Positions 32,262 through 41,603 are shown, counted from the first letter of the stretch. The stretch is 64,000 nucleotides of DNA from Bog-532 sp965277615 (GCA_965277615.1 CBDIDG010000005.1:1674001-1738000), one strand, 5' to 3'. Notes: generated by a model from the sequence alone, not told the origin. Translations and numbers: made by a program.

Positions 32262-33656
32262 ATGCACGTATACGACTCCCTGACGCAGACGGTGGGTAAC
32301 ACGCCGCTGGTCAGGTTGCGCGAGGTCACCCGGGACCTGCATCTGGCCGGTCCCGGGCCGGACGTACTCGCCAAGGTGGAGTACTTCAACCCCGGTGGCT
32401 CGGTCAAGGACCGGATCGCCCTGCGGATGATCCAGTCCGCGGAAAAGGCCGGTCTGCTGCAGCCCGGCGGCACGATCGTGGAGCCGACGTCGGGGAACAC
32501 CGGCGTCGGCTTGGCCATCGTCGCCGCCGAACGCGGCTACAAGTGTGTCTTCATCTGCCCGGACAAGGTGGCGCAGGACAAGATCAGCGTGCTGCGGGCC
32601 TACGGCGCGGACGTGGTGGTCTGCCCGAGCTCGGTGCCGCCGGACCACCCCGACTCCTACTACAGCGTGGCCCGCCGGATGGCGGCCGAGCTGCCGGGAG
32701 CGTGGCAGCCTGACCAGTACGCCAACCCCGACAACCCGGCCTCGCACTACGCCTCGACCGGGCCGGAGCTCTGGTCCCAGACCGACGGGCGGATCACCCA
32801 CTTCGTGGCCGGGGTCGGCACCGGCGGGACGATCAGCGGGGCCGGCCGCTACCTGAAGGAGATCTCGGACGGCCGGGTGCAGGTGATCGGCGCGGACCCG
32901 GAGGGCTCGGTCTACTCCGGCGGTTCCGGCCGGCCCTACCTGGTCGAGGGCGTCGGCGAGGACATCTGGCCGGCCACCTACGACCGTGAGATCTGTGATG
33001 AGGTCATCGCGGTCACCGACGCCGAGAGCTTCCTGATGACGCGCCGCCTGGCCCGGCAGGAGGCGCTGCTGGTCGGCGGGTCCAGCGGCCTGGCCGTGGC
33101 GGCCGCGCTGAAGGCCGCGCACCGGGCGGGCCCGGACGCGGTGATCGTGGTCCTGCTCCCCGACGGTGGCCGCGGTTACCTGTCCAAGATCTTCAACGAC
33201 GACTGGATGGCCGACTACGGGTTCCTGTCCTCCCAGTCCGGCGAACCGCTGGTCAGCGACGTGCTGGCCCGCAACAAGCGGGAGATCCCGGAGTTCGTGC
33301 ACGCGCACCCGGGGGAGACGGTGGCCCAGGCCATCGCGCTGCTGCGGGAGTACGACGTGTCCCAGCTGCCGGTGGTGAACGAGGAGCCGCCGGTGAGCGC
33401 GGCCGAGGTGGTCGGCTCGATCGTGGAGCGGGACCTGCTGGACGCGCTGATCACCCGGCGGGCCCGGCCGGAGGACCCGCTGAGCGGGCACATGTCGCCG
33501 CCGCTGCCGACGGTCGGGTCCGGGGAGACGGTCAGCAGCGTGGTGCACGCGCTGGAGGGGGCCGGGGCGGCCCTGGTGTTCGTGGACGGCAAGCCCGAAG
33601 GCCTGCTCACCCGGCAGGATCTGCTCACTTTTCTCGCAGGGGAGTCCTATTCATGA
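32262..33656 (+). CDS. cbs: Cystathionine beta-synthase
   Basis: Makes cystathionine from homocysteine and serine (reverse transsulfuration). Residues 1-330 are the fold type II PLP core: NPGGSVKDRIALRMI near 44-58 with the PLP lysine, TSGNTG near 77-82, and VGTGGTISG near 185-193. Residues 345-464 are two CBS domains (VAQAIALLREYDVSQLPVV and VSSVVHALEGAGAALVFV), which in relatives bind adenosyl ligands. There is no N-terminal haem domain. GAGGGA lies about 11 nt before the ATG. It overlaps metB by 4 nt (ATGA), forming an operon. Confidence 0.95.
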   Translation: MHVYDSLTQTVGNTPLVRLREVTRDLHLAGPGPDVLAKVEYFNPGGSVKDRIALRMIQSAEKAGLLQPGGTIVEPTSGNTGVGLAIVAAERGYKCVFICPDKVAQDKISVLRAYGADVVVCPSSVPPDHPDSYYSVARRMAAELPGAWQPDQYANPDNPASHYASTGPELWSQTDGRITHFVAGVGTGGTISGAGRYLKEISDGRVQVIGADPEGSVYSGGSGRPYLVEGVGEDIWPATYDREICDEVIAVTDAESFLMTRRLARQEALLVGGSSGLAVAAALKAAHRAGPDAVIVVLLPDGGRGYLSKIFNDDWMADYGFLSSQSGEPLVSDVLARNKREIPEFVHAHPGETVAQAIALLREYDVSQLPVVNEEPPVSAAEVVGSIVERDLLDALITRRARPEDPLSGHMSPPLPTVGSGETVSSVVHALEGAGAALVFVDGKPEGLLTRQDLLTFLAGESYS

Positions 33657-34822
33657 GTTCGAGTGAGCCGGGTGAACTGATGCCCGGGTTCGAGACCCAG
33701 GCCATCCACGCCGGGCAGGACCCGGACCCACTCACCGGGTCCGTGGTGCCGCCGATCTACCAGACCTCCACCTACAAGCAGGATGGCGTGGGCGGTCTGC
33801 GCGGTGGTTACGAATACTCGCGCACGGCCAACCCGACCCGCACCGCCCTGGAGGAGTGCCTGGCCGCGCTGGAGGACGGCCACCGGGCCCTGGCCTTCGC
33901 CTCCGGCATGGCGGCCGAGGACTGCCTGATCCGCAGCGTGTGCGGGCCGGGCGACCGGGTCATCATCCCCGACGACGCCTACGGCGGGACCTACCGGCTG
34001 TTCTCGGCCGTGCTCCAGCGCTGGGGGCTGGATTATGTACCGGTCCACCTGCCCGACATCGCGGCTGTCCGCCGCAGCCTGGCCGAGCGCCCCACCCGGG
34101 TGCTGTGGGTGGAGACGCCGACCAACCCGCTGCTGGCCATCGCCGACATCGCCGCGCTGGCCGAGGCGGCGCACGAGGCGGGCGCGCTGCTGGTGGTGGA
34201 CAACACGTTCGCCTCGCCCCGGCTGCAGCGCCCGCTGACCCTGGGCGCGGACGTGGTCGTGCACTCCACCACCAAGTACCTGGGTGGCCACTCCGACGTG
34301 GTCGGCGGCGCGCTGGTGACCTCGGTTGCGTTGATCGCCGACGACGCGGACTACCTGCGCAACGCCACCGGCGCCGTACCGGGGCCGTTCGACTCCTGGC
34401 TCACGCTGCGCGGCATCCGCACGCTGGCGGTCCGGATGGACAAGCACAGCGAGAACGCGATGCGGGTGGCCGAGATGCTGACCAGTCACCCGGCGGTGGC
34501 CGAGGTCTTCTACCCGGGCCTGCCGTCGCACCCGGGCCACAGCACCGCGGCCAAGCAGATGAGCGGGTTCGGCGGCATGGTGTCGTTCCGCGTCCGCGGC
34601 GGCGAGGAGGCCGCGGTGGCGGTCTGCGGCCGCACCCGGCTGTTCACGCTGGGCGAGTCGCTGGGCGGGGTGGAATCCCTGATCGAGCACCCGGCCCGGA
34701 TGACGCACGCCTCGGCCGCGGGCTCCCCGCTGGAGGTGCCGGGCGACCTGGTCCGGCTGTCGGTCGGGATCGAGGACGCGGCCGACCTGCTCGACGACCT
34801 CCGCCAGGCCCTCGCCGTTTAG
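33653..34822 (+). CDS. metB: Cystathionine gamma-synthase/lyase
   Basis: A Cys/Met-metabolism PLP enzyme of 389 residues. GFETQAIHAGQDPDP starts the domain, YEYSRTANPTR near 50 contacts PLP phosphate, FASGMAAE near 85, and VHSTTKYLGGHSDV near 203-216 holds the Schiff-base lysine. Paired with cbs it probably runs cystathionine to cysteine (gamma-lyase) or O-acyl-homoserine to cystathionine (gamma-synthase); the two families are not separable by eye. The ATG overlaps the cbs stop. Confidence 0.93.
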   Translation: MSSSEPGELMPGFETQAIHAGQDPDPLTGSVVPPIYQTSTYKQDGVGGLRGGYEYSRTANPTRTALEECLAALEDGHRALAFASGMAAEDCLIRSVCGPGDRVIIPDDAYGGTYRLFSAVLQRWGLDYVPVHLPDIAAVRRSLAERPTRVLWVETPTNPLLAIADIAALAEAAHEAGALLVVDNTFASPRLQRPLTLGADVVVHSTTKYLGGHSDVVGGALVTSVALIADDADYLRNATGAVPGPFDSWLTLRGIRTLAVRMDKHSENAMRVAEMLTSHPAVAEVFYPGLPSHPGHSTAAKQMSGFGGMVSFRVRGGEEAAVAVCGRTRLFTLGESLGGVESLIEHPARMTHASAAGSPLEVPGDLVRLSVGIEDAADLLDDLRQALAV

Positions 34823-34845
34823 CTGGCCCGGCTGACACCGCCCGG

Positions 34846-34869
34846 CTAGCCCGGGGCCGGCCGGGCTAG
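34846..34869. terminator. Bidirectional hairpin between metB and the VWA gene
   Basis: CTAGCCCGG (34846-34854) and CCGGGCTAG (34861-34869) form a perfect 9-bp stem around a 6-base loop in the gap between convergent genes. It has no T-run, as is common for actinobacterial terminators, and its right arm includes the stop codon of the VWA gene. Confidence 0.6.
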
Positions 34870-36833
34870 CTGGCCCGGCGGGCCCGCAGGAAGTCCCTGA
34901 CCACGTACTCGCCCAGCCGGTCGGGCTGGGCGTGCAGCACCCGGCCGCCGTTACGCCGGGCCACGTTCTCCACGAACGCGGTCAGCCGGTCGTCCTCGGC
35001 CAGCATGAAGATGTTCAGCGCGGCGTTCCGCCGGGTCATCTTGTCCACCTCGGCCAGCGTGAGCTCCAGCGTCTCCGGCGACGGCGGCCAGTCGAACCAG
35101 AACCGCCCGTCCCGCTGCAGGTGGGCGGTGGGCTCGCCGTCGGTCACGATCAGCACCACCGGCTCCTGCTCGGGGTGCCGGTCCAGGTGCCGCCCGGCCA
35201 GCACCAGCGCGTGGTGCAGGTTGGTGCCCTGCACCATGTCCCAGCCCAGCCCGGCCAGTTCGGTCTCCTGCAGCTCGCGGGCGTAGTTGGAAAAGCCCAC
35301 CACCTGCAGTGCGTCCTGCGGGAACCGCATCCGCATCAGCGCGTGCAGGGCCAGCGCCGTCTGCTTGGCTGCGGCCCAGGTGCCGCGCAGGGCCATCGAG
35401 TAGGACAGGTCGATCAGCAGGCTGACCGCGGCGCCGCCGCGCCGTTCGGTCTCGGCCACCTCGAAGTCGCCCGGATCCAGCCGGACCCGGGACACCTCGC
35501 GCCGCCGGGCATCGGGGTTGGTGCGGGCCTGCCGGAGCAGGGCCTTGCGGATCGTCGCGGCCGTGTCGATGGGCTGCTCGTCGCCGAATTCCCAGGCCCG
35601 GGTGGACCCGGTCAGCTCGCCGGCCTGCCCGGCGTCGCGCCGGTCGTGGTCGCCACGGCGGCCGGTGCTGAAGCCCGGGAACACCCGGCGCAGCGCGGTC
35701 TCACCCAGCCGGCGCACCGCCCGCGGGGTCAGCTCCAGCTTGCCGCCGTTGCGGTTCAGGTAGCCCTGATCCTCGAGCTCGCGCTCGACCCGGCGCAGGG
35801 CTTCCACGTCGTCCACGGCCTGCCGCCCGAAGGCCCGGCGAACGGCGTCTTCGTCGATGTCGTCGAGCCGCGCCCCGGGGTAGTCCTGGCCCAGGGCCTG
35901 CTCCAGCTCGGCCAGGTCGGCCAGCTCGGCCAGGGCCGTGGTCGCGTCACCCAGACCGAGCGGCTCCTCGCCCATCATCGTCTCGCCCTGCCCGGGAGCC
36001 ATGTCCGGGCGGCGCCCGCGCAGCATGTCCGACAGTCGGCTCATCTCCATGGCCAGGCCCGCGTCGTCCAGGGCCTGGGTCATCAGGTTGGCCAGTTCCT
36101 CGCGCTGCTCATTGCTGAGCGAGGCCATCAGCCGCTCGGCCGCAGCCATCCGCCGCATCAGCGAGTCGACCAGCTCCTCCAGGTTCTCGGGCTGGTCGGG
36201 GAACAGGTCGCCGTAGTTCTCCATGAACTGGTCGAAGTCATCCTGGGTGTGCTCGCCCCGGGCGTCCGCTTCCAGCATCGTGTTCAGGTCGCCGAGCATG
36301 TCCTTGACCCGCTGCATGGCTTCGGGGTCCGGGTTCTCCAGCGCCTGCTTCATGCCGCGGAACTGGCTGTCCAGCACTTCGCGCCGGAGCAGGTCCTTCA
36401 GCTGCTCGAACGTGTTCCTGGCCGTCTGGGACTGCCAGTCGTAGTCGGCCAGCTGCCGGACGGCCTGGGCGGTATCCGACGGCAGCGTGTCCAGGTCGGC
36501 CTCGCGCATCCGGGCTTCGTCGCTGGGGTCGGGGAACAACTCGGCCCGTTCCTGGCCGATGGCCGTGTCCAGCAGCGAGCGGACCTGGTCCAGCGTGCCG
36601 CTGAGCCGGCCGCTGTTGCGGAGTTCCCGCTGCCGTTCCCGCACCCGGCGCAGCAGGTCGTCCAGGCCACGCCGACCTGGCATGCCGTTGCGGGACAGGT
36701 CGCGCAGCGCGTCGCCCGGGGTCGATCCTTCCAGGACCGAGTCCCCCAGCGCGTCGAGCGCACCACGGACGTCGTAGGGCGGCGCCAGCGGGTCCGGGCC
36801 GTCCGAGTACGGGCCGTATCGGTAGTTCGCCAA
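34866..36833 (-). CDS. VWA-domain protein partner of the MoxR-like ATPase
   Basis: Residues about 455-640 are a von Willebrand A domain with an intact MIDAS: DLSYSMALRG (DxSxS), GTNLHHAL (Thr) and VTDGEPT (Asp). Residues 1-440 are mostly charged helices (EQLKDLLRREVLDSQF, DMLGDLNTMLEADARG) without a known domain. Such proteins work with MoxR or chelatase-type AAA ATPases to remodel or load metals into target complexes. The ATPase gene lies 33 bp upstream on the same strand, so the two form an operon. Confidence 0.87.
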   Translation of the reverse strand: MANYRYGPYSDGPDPLAPPYDVRGALDALGDSVLEGSTPGDALRDLSRNGMPGRRGLDDLLRRVRERQRELRNSGRLSGTLDQVRSLLDTAIGQERAELFPDPSDEARMREADLDTLPSDTAQAVRQLADYDWQSQTARNTFEQLKDLLRREVLDSQFRGMKQALENPDPEAMQRVKDMLGDLNTMLEADARGEHTQDDFDQFMENYGDLFPDQPENLEELVDSLMRRMAAAERLMASLSNEQREELANLMTQALDDAGLAMEMSRLSDMLRGRRPDMAPGQGETMMGEEPLGLGDATTALAELADLAELEQALGQDYPGARLDDIDEDAVRRAFGRQAVDDVEALRRVERELEDQGYLNRNGGKLELTPRAVRRLGETALRRVFPGFSTGRRGDHDRRDAGQAGELTGSTRAWEFGDEQPIDTAATIRKALLRQARTNPDARRREVSRVRLDPGDFEVAETERRGGAAVSLLIDLSYSMALRGTWAAAKQTALALHALMRMRFPQDALQVVGFSNYARELQETELAGLGWDMVQGTNLHHALVLAGRHLDRHPEQEPVVLIVTDGEPTAHLQRDGRFWFDWPPSPETLELTLAEVDKMTRRNAALNIFMLAEDDRLTAFVENVARRNGGRVLHAQPDRLGEYVVRDFLRARRAS

Positions 36834-36866
36834 GGCAGGCCTCTTTACGTCCGGTCGGCAGCGGGA

Positions 36867-38405
36867 TCAGGTCCGGTAGACAGCGGTCCCGTCCATGGTG
36901 TCCTTGGACAGCCGCCGCATCAGGTACAGCCCTTCGAGGGCGAACTCGATCGCGGCGGCGGCGTGGCCGAACGACTCGCCGCCGTCCATGCCGAGCCGCT
37001 GCATGATCTTGGCCAGCCCCGGCACCTCGCCGACCCGCTGCAGCAGATCGGTGGCCGAGATCAGCTCGCCGGTCTCGACCGTCTGGCCGCCGTCGAACTT
37101 GGCCAGCAGCGGGGTCAGGTCGGCGCTGCCGAGCCGGGCCCGGAAGGTCTCCGCGATGGCCCGGCGGAGCAGGTGCGCCAGCACCTCTTCCTCCCGGCCT
37201 TCCTCGCTGACCTCGAACTCGACCTTGCCGCGCAGGGTCCCCACGATGGCCGGCAGGTCACACACCCGCGCCACCGGCTGCTCGGGCGCGGGCGGCGCGG
37301 CCGGGCTGGTGCCGGCCCGATGGGTGGCCCGGCCGGTGCTGCGGCGGGCCGCCGGGCGGGCCGGGGCACTTTCGGCCAGCGCCGACCGGCGCACGGCCGA
37401 GGCGGCCGTGGTCTCGGCCGCCGCAATGGCGAACCGGGCCGAAACACCGGACCGCGAGTCCACCGCGGACGAATCCCGGACCAGCCGGGTGAACCGGGCG
37501 ATGATCTCGACCAGGTGCTCGGGCAGCTCGGCTCCGGGGGCGGCGCCGTCCCAGCCGACCACGGCCTCCTGCCGGATCAGGCCGAGCTCGTCCTCCAGCG
37601 TCAGCGGGTAGTGCGTGCGGATCTCCGCGCCGAACCGGTCCTTCAGCGGGGTGATGATCCGCCCGCGGTTCGTGTAGTCCTCCGGGTTGGCGCTGGCCAC
37701 CAGGATCACGTCCAGCGGGAGCCGCAGCGCGTACCCACGTACTCCGATGTCGCGTTCTTCCAGCACGTTGAGCAGCGCGACCTGAATCCGCTCGGCCAGG
37801 TCGGGCAGCTCGTTCAGGCAGAAGATGCCCCGGTTGGTCCGCGGTACCAGGCCGTAGTGCACGGTCTCTGGGTCACCCAGGGTCCGGCCCTCGGCCACCT
37901 TGACCGGGTCGATGTCACCGATCAGGTCGCCGACGCTGGTGTCGGGGGTGGCGAGCTTCTCCCCGTAGCGGTCGCGGGCGTTGCGCCAGACGATCGGCAG
38001 GTCCTCGCCGAGTTCCTCGGACAGACGCCGGCACCGGGCGCACACCGGCACGTAGGGGTGGTCGTTGATCTCGCATCCGGCCACGGCCGGGGCCCACTCG
38101 TCCAGCAGCCCGGCGATGGTCCGGATCAGCCGGGTCTTACCCTGGCCGCGCTCGCCCAGCATGATCACGTCGTGACCGGCCAGCAGGGAACGCTCCAGGT
38201 TCGGGAGCACCGTGTTCCCGAAGCCGATGATGCCGGGGAAACGATCCTGCCCGGCCCGCATCCGGGCCAGCAAATTCTGCCGGATCTCCTCCTTGACGCT
38301 GCGGTAGACGTGTCCGTCCGCGCGCAGTTCGCCCAGCGTGACGGCGGTCGGTGGCCGCCCATGCCGCGCGGCGGGATTACGAGGCTGGCTGTTTGGCTGC
38401 ACCAT
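36867..38405 (-). CDS. MoxR/magnesium-chelatase-type AAA+ ATPase
   Basis: The 512-residue protein carries LGERGQGKTRLIRT (Walker A, about 82-95), a Walker B region IFCLNELPDLAERIQ near 198, VILVASANPEDYTNRGR (sensor 1) near 235-250, and an arginine-finger region (LKDRFGAEIRTHYPL). An inserted Cys pair (PVCARCRRL) near 121 is like a zinc knuckle. Residues 335-370 form an Ala/Arg/Pro-rich linker before a helical C-terminal domain. It is a ChlI/MoxR-like chaperone ATPase acting with the downstream VWA protein. The target is unknown. Confidence 0.88.
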   Translation of the reverse strand: MVQPNSQPRNPAARHGRPPTAVTLGELRADGHVYRSVKEEIRQNLLARMRAGQDRFPGIIGFGNTVLPNLERSLLAGHDVIMLGERGQGKTRLIRTIAGLLDEWAPAVAGCEINDHPYVPVCARCRRLSEELGEDLPIVWRNARDRYGEKLATPDTSVGDLIGDIDPVKVAEGRTLGDPETVHYGLVPRTNRGIFCLNELPDLAERIQVALLNVLEERDIGVRGYALRLPLDVILVASANPEDYTNRGRIITPLKDRFGAEIRTHYPLTLEDELGLIRQEAVVGWDGAAPGAELPEHLVEIIARFTRLVRDSSAVDSRSGVSARFAIAAAETTAASAVRRSALAESAPARPAARRSTGRATHRAGTSPAAPPAPEQPVARVCDLPAIVGTLRGKVEFEVSEEGREEEVLAHLLRRAIAETFRARLGSADLTPLLAKFDGGQTVETGELISATDLLQRVGEVPGLAKIMQRLGMDGGESFGHAAAAIEFALEGLYLMRRLSKDTMDGTAVYRT

Positions 38406-38675
38406 TCGACACTATGTCCATCTACGGGCTGTTCGCATCCGGCCCGCCTTTACTGCGCTCCCCGCGAACACCCCTGGCGATCAAGACGCAAACTTGCTAG
38501 CCGCCGCCGTCCCGCCCCGCCGCGGAGAATTTTAATATTTAACGACGTGCGCCCGTGGCTGATGTCGATGCCAGCGCCACCCAGCCGCCAACCGGACCGA
38601 AGGCGCCACCGTACCGGTAACCTCCCGCCCCGCCAGACTCAAGCGCCACCTGGGCCGGGTCAGGCCGGAGCACCG

Positions 38676-38815
38676 TTGGCGCCCCCCACGCGGCGCCCCC
38701 ACGCGGCGCCCCCCAGGCAAGCGGTCCCCACGCGGCGCCCCCCAAGGCAGGCGCCCCCCACGCGGCGCCCCCCACGCGGCGCCCCCCAAGGCAGGCGCCC
38801 CCCACGCGGGCGGCC
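38676..38815. repeat. GGCGCCCCCCACGC-type tandem repeat
   Basis: Alternating units of about 14-16 bases (GGCGCCCCCCACGC and GGCGCCCCCCAAGGCA) fill 140 bases. The complementary strand has repeated runs of six Gs and could form G-quadruplexes. Reading frames through it are an effect of the repeat, not evidence of a gene. Confidence 0.88.
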
Positions 38816-38854
38816 CGCCCCTGCCGCCAATCCCAGCGTCCCCACTGGTACCAA

Positions 38855-38915
38855 GATCCATCTCCCGGTGACGTAGTCAGTCGTATGCGCTGACTACGTC
38901 ACCGGGCCGTGGATC
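38855..38915. repeat. 61-bp inverted repeat with perfect 17-bp arms
   Basis: CCCGGTGACGTAGTCAG at 38864-38880 is matched exactly by its reverse complement at 38890-38906, with spacer TCGTATGCG. After a 3-base mismatch the symmetry resumes with GATCCA (38855-38860) and TGGATC (38910-38915). Confidence 0.93.
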
Positions 38916-39135
38916 ATCCCCGGGCCCCCACCCCGCAAGTCCCATCCGCCTCCCACGGCACCCAGCGGCGCGTCACCCCCGGCTCCAACGGCCACACCTG
39001 CCACTCAGGTCCCAAGTAGCTCGGGCCGGTGCCTCCGGCGGGGGCCTCGGGTCCCGGGATGGGGGAAGACCTCCCCGGCCTGGCCCCTCCCGGGTCGCCG
39101 TCGTCCGCCCGTCAGCCGAGCAGACCGCCCGGTTC

Positions 39136-39170
39136 GGGTCAAGCCGCAGAAGATCGTTGCGGCTTGACCC
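39136..39170. repeat. Inverted repeat with perfect 13-bp arms
   Basis: GGGTCAAGCCGCA (39136-39148) and TGCGGCTTGACCC (39158-39170) flank a 9-base spacer, the same spacer length as the larger repeat upstream. Confidence 0.93.
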
Positions 39171-39315
39171 GCCCTCGGCCGGCCCGCTGATTTGGCTGGC
39201 GGTACGACGGCGACGGGATGGGGCCAGCCCGAGCCTCCCGTATGCGCAGCCGCGCCCGGACGCCTCTCCGCCACCCACCAGCCCCACGCACCTCACAGGT
39301 CGGGATGCTGCCTCC

Positions 39316-39358
39316 CACTGGAGCAGCTGCCGTGATAATCCCTGTCACTGCTCCAGTG
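39316..39358. repeat. Inverted repeat with perfect 11-bp arms
   Basis: CACTGGAGCAG (39316-39326) and CTGCTCCAGTG (39348-39358) flank a 21-base spacer, about 120 bp upstream of the ilvA start. It may be an operator or an RNA stem of the ilvA leader. Confidence 0.85.
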
Positions 39359-39478
39359 AACGGGAGTTGCTCCGATGCGTCGCCCCCCAAGTCCCGACAC
39401 GGGTACCTCGGGTCGCAGCGGCAGTTGGCCATTGAGACTCGCACCGTACGTATGACGCGGGCGTGGCACACTGCTCAG

Positions 39479-40699
39479 GTGGTAACGGTGTCAGGACAGG
39501 TCCAGGCGGATGACGTAGTGGCGGCGCGCGAGCTGCTGCGCGACATTATTTCTCCCACCCCCGTGCTGCGGTCCCGGGTGCTGTCCGAGCTGGTCGGCGG
39601 CCCGGTCTTCCTCAAGTGCGAGAACCTGCAGCGGACCGGATCGTTCAAGCTGCGCGGGGCGTACCTGCGGATCGCCCGGCTGACCGACGAGGAGCGGGCC
39701 CGCGGGGTGGTGGCGGCCAGCGCCGGGAACCACGCCCAGGGCGTGGCCTACGCGGCCAGCCTGCTGGACACCAAGTCCACCGTGTTCATGCCCGAGGGCG
39801 CGCCCCTGCCCAAGATCCAGGCGACCAAGGACTACGGCGCGGAGGTCGTGCTGCACGGGTCCTCGGTGGAGGACGCGCTGGCCGGGGCGGCGGAGTACGC
39901 GGCCAAGACCGGCAGCGTGCTGATCCACCCGTTCGAGCACCCGGACGTCATCGCTGGCCAGGGCACGCTCGGCTTCGAGATCATCGAGCAGTGCCCCCAA
40001 GTCCGCACGGTGGTGATCCCGGTCGGCGGCGGCGGCCTGGCCGCCGGGGTCGCGGTCGCGGTCAAGAGCCTCGATCCCGCGGTGCAGGTGATCGGAGTGC
40101 AGGCCGGCGCGGTGGCGCCGTACCCGGCCTCGATCGCTGCGGGCCGGCCGATCCCGGTCAAGGGCACGCCGACGATGGCCGACGGTATCGCGGTCAGTCA
40201 GCCGGGTGAGCTCGCGTTCGGACTGCTGGCCGAGCACGGCGCGCGGATCGTCACGGTGACCGAGGAAGGCCTGTCCCGCGGGCTGCTGCTCTGCCTGGAA
40301 CGAGCCAAGCAGGTGGTGGAGCCGGCCGGGGCCGCTGCCGTGGCCGCGCTGCTGGAGCACGGGGCCGAGATCGAGACACCGGCGGTGGTGGTGCTGTCCG
40401 GCGGCAACATCGACCCGCTGCTGCTGGTCAAGCTGCTGCGGCACGGCCTGCGCGCGGCCGGGCGCTACCTGGCCTTCCGCTGCCGGCTGCCGGACCGGCC
40501 CGGCGCGCTGGCCACGCTGCTGCACGAGCTGGCCGGGCTCGGGGCCAACGTGCTCGACGTGTGGCACGAGCGGGTCACACCCCGGCTGCAGGTCGGCGAG
40601 GTCGAGGTGCTGCTGCAGGTCGAGACGCGCGGCCCGGAGCACTGCGAGGAAATGATCACCGAGCTGCGCCAGGCCGGGTACACGCTGATCTTCAGCTGA
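39479..40699 (+). CDS. ilvA: Threonine ammonia-lyase with ACT domain
   Basis: Deaminates threonine to 2-oxobutyrate, the first step toward isoleucine or threonine degradation. RTGSFKLRGAYLRI near residues 49-62 holds the PLP lysine, ASAGNHAQGVAYAA near 79-92 is the substrate loop, and PVGGGGLAAGVAV near 180-192 is the glycine loop. The last 80 residues (YLAFRCRLPDRPGALATLL) are one ACT domain, as in the 400-residue form, smaller than the two-domain biosynthetic E. coli type. GTG 39479 gives the family start; ATG 39452 is an in-frame alternative and the frame is open further up. Confidence 0.92.
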   Translation: MVTVSGQVQADDVVAARELLRDIISPTPVLRSRVLSELVGGPVFLKCENLQRTGSFKLRGAYLRIARLTDEERARGVVAASAGNHAQGVAYAASLLDTKSTVFMPEGAPLPKIQATKDYGAEVVLHGSSVEDALAGAAEYAAKTGSVLIHPFEHPDVIAGQGTLGFEIIEQCPQVRTVVIPVGGGGLAAGVAVAVKSLDPAVQVIGVQAGAVAPYPASIAAGRPIPVKGTPTMADGIAVSQPGELAFGLLAEHGARIVTVTEEGLSRGLLLCLERAKQVVEPAGAAAVAALLEHGAEIETPAVVVLSGGNIDPLLLVKLLRHGLRAAGRYLAFRCRLPDRPGALATLLHELAGLGANVLDVWHERVTPRLQVGEVEVLLQVETRGPEHCEEMITELRQAGYTLIFS

Positions 40700-40790
40700 C
40701 GAGGCTGGCCACGCCGGCGCGGATAAGCCGCAGCTGACGCCGCCAGGCGCGCCCGGCGCGGACAAGCCCAAGCTGGCGCGGATACGCCGA

Positions 40791-40819
40791 GGGGGCCGGC
40801 CGTCCCCGGGCCGGCCCCC
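40791..40819. terminator. Bidirectional terminator hairpin between ilvA and greA
   Basis: GGGGGCCGGCC (40791-40801) and GGCCGGCCCCC (40809-40819) form a perfect 11-bp GC stem with a 7-base loop between convergent genes. No T-run is present. Confidence 0.7.
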
Positions 40820-40828
40820 CGGCTCGCG

Positions 40829-41335
40829 TCAGTTACCGCCGTACGGAACCGCGTCCAGGATCTCCACCGAGGCCGACCGGCCGTTCGGCAGCGAGTAGCT
40901 GGCGGTCTCGCCGACCTTCTTGCCGTTGATCGCGCCGCCCAGCGGCGACTTGGGCGAGTACACCTCGATCGGGGCGCCCGTCTCCTCGCGCGAGGCGAGC
41001 AGGAACGTGACTTCCTCGTCATCGCCGGGGAACCGGACGGTCACGGTCATCCCCGGGCCGACCACGCCATCGGTCCGGGGCGGGTCGCCGACCCGGGCGT
41101 TCTCGAGAATCGACTGCAGCTGCAGCACGCGGCCCTCGTTCTTGCCCTGCTCTTCCTTGGCCGCGTGGTAGCCGCCGTTCTCACGCAGGTCGCCCTCTTC
41201 GCGAGCGGCCTCAATCCTTTTGGCGATCTCGACCCGCAGCGGACCCGAGCGGTCATCAAGTTCGGCCTTCAGGCGGTCGTGCGCCTCCTGGGTCATCCAG
41301 GTGACGCTTCCGTCGCGAGTCTCGGTCACGGGCAC
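40829..41335 (-). CDS. greA: Transcription elongation factor GreA
   Basis: Rescues backtracked RNA polymerase by stimulating transcript cleavage. The N-terminal coiled coil carries the acidic tip in EEGDLRENGGYHAAKEEQ (about residues 46-63), the expected GreA signature. The C-terminal FKBP-like domain has YSPKSPLGGAINGKKVGE near 125-142. The 168-residue length fits actinobacterial GreA. It is divergent from mca. Confidence 0.96.
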   Translation of the reverse strand: MPVTETRDGSVTWMTQEAHDRLKAELDDRSGPLRVEIAKRIEAAREEGDLRENGGYHAAKEEQGKNEGRVLQLQSILENARVGDPPRTDGVVGPGMTVTVRFPGDDEEVTFLLASREETGAPIEVYSPKSPLGGAINGKKVGETASYSLPNGRSASVEILDAVPYGGN

Positions 41336-41603
41336 TCCTCAGAACTGCACGGCCTTGCCATGTCGTAGGGGCCGCCGGCGCGACCCCCGCAGGGGTAATC
41401 TTTTAAGGCTAACAAGCGTCAACGACAAAGCCGCGCTAGTCAAATGGTGCAGGTAGGGAATGCGGCGCGAACCTCTCCGTGTTTTCCGGTGATTGACGCT
41501 GTTCCGGTCCGCAGCGGGGGACAAACGGCCAATTATGGTTTCGTCTCCGCATGCCCGGACCAGGCAAATCAGGCGTCAGGTGAACACCAGCGAGGGAGAT
41601 CAG

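Larger units (their letters stand above)
38406..39478. other. 1.07-kb gene-free region between divergent genes
   Basis: No credible CDS is present. It holds an AT-rich patch (GAATTTTAATATTTAACGAC near 38527), a C-rich tandem repeat (38676-38815), and three perfect inverted repeats (38855-38915, 39136-39170, 39316-39358). Because the flanking genes are divergent, operon terminators would not be expected here. Confidence 0.7.

Noticed and set aside
38676..38815. CRISPR array
   Set aside because: Units are contiguous 14-16-bp repeats without unique spacers, and no cas gene is nearby.
38539..38861. Gly/Ala/Trp-rich minus-strand frames such as GGRRVGGAAWGAP
   Set aside because: They are created by the GGCGCCCCCC tandem repeat and have no start signal or family.
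34932..38876. Plus-strand 1314-codon open frame
   Set aside because: It is antisense to the VWA and MoxR-like genes, has no recognisable domain, and is rich in Gly, Gln, Val, Arg and His as expected for the complement of high-GC codons.
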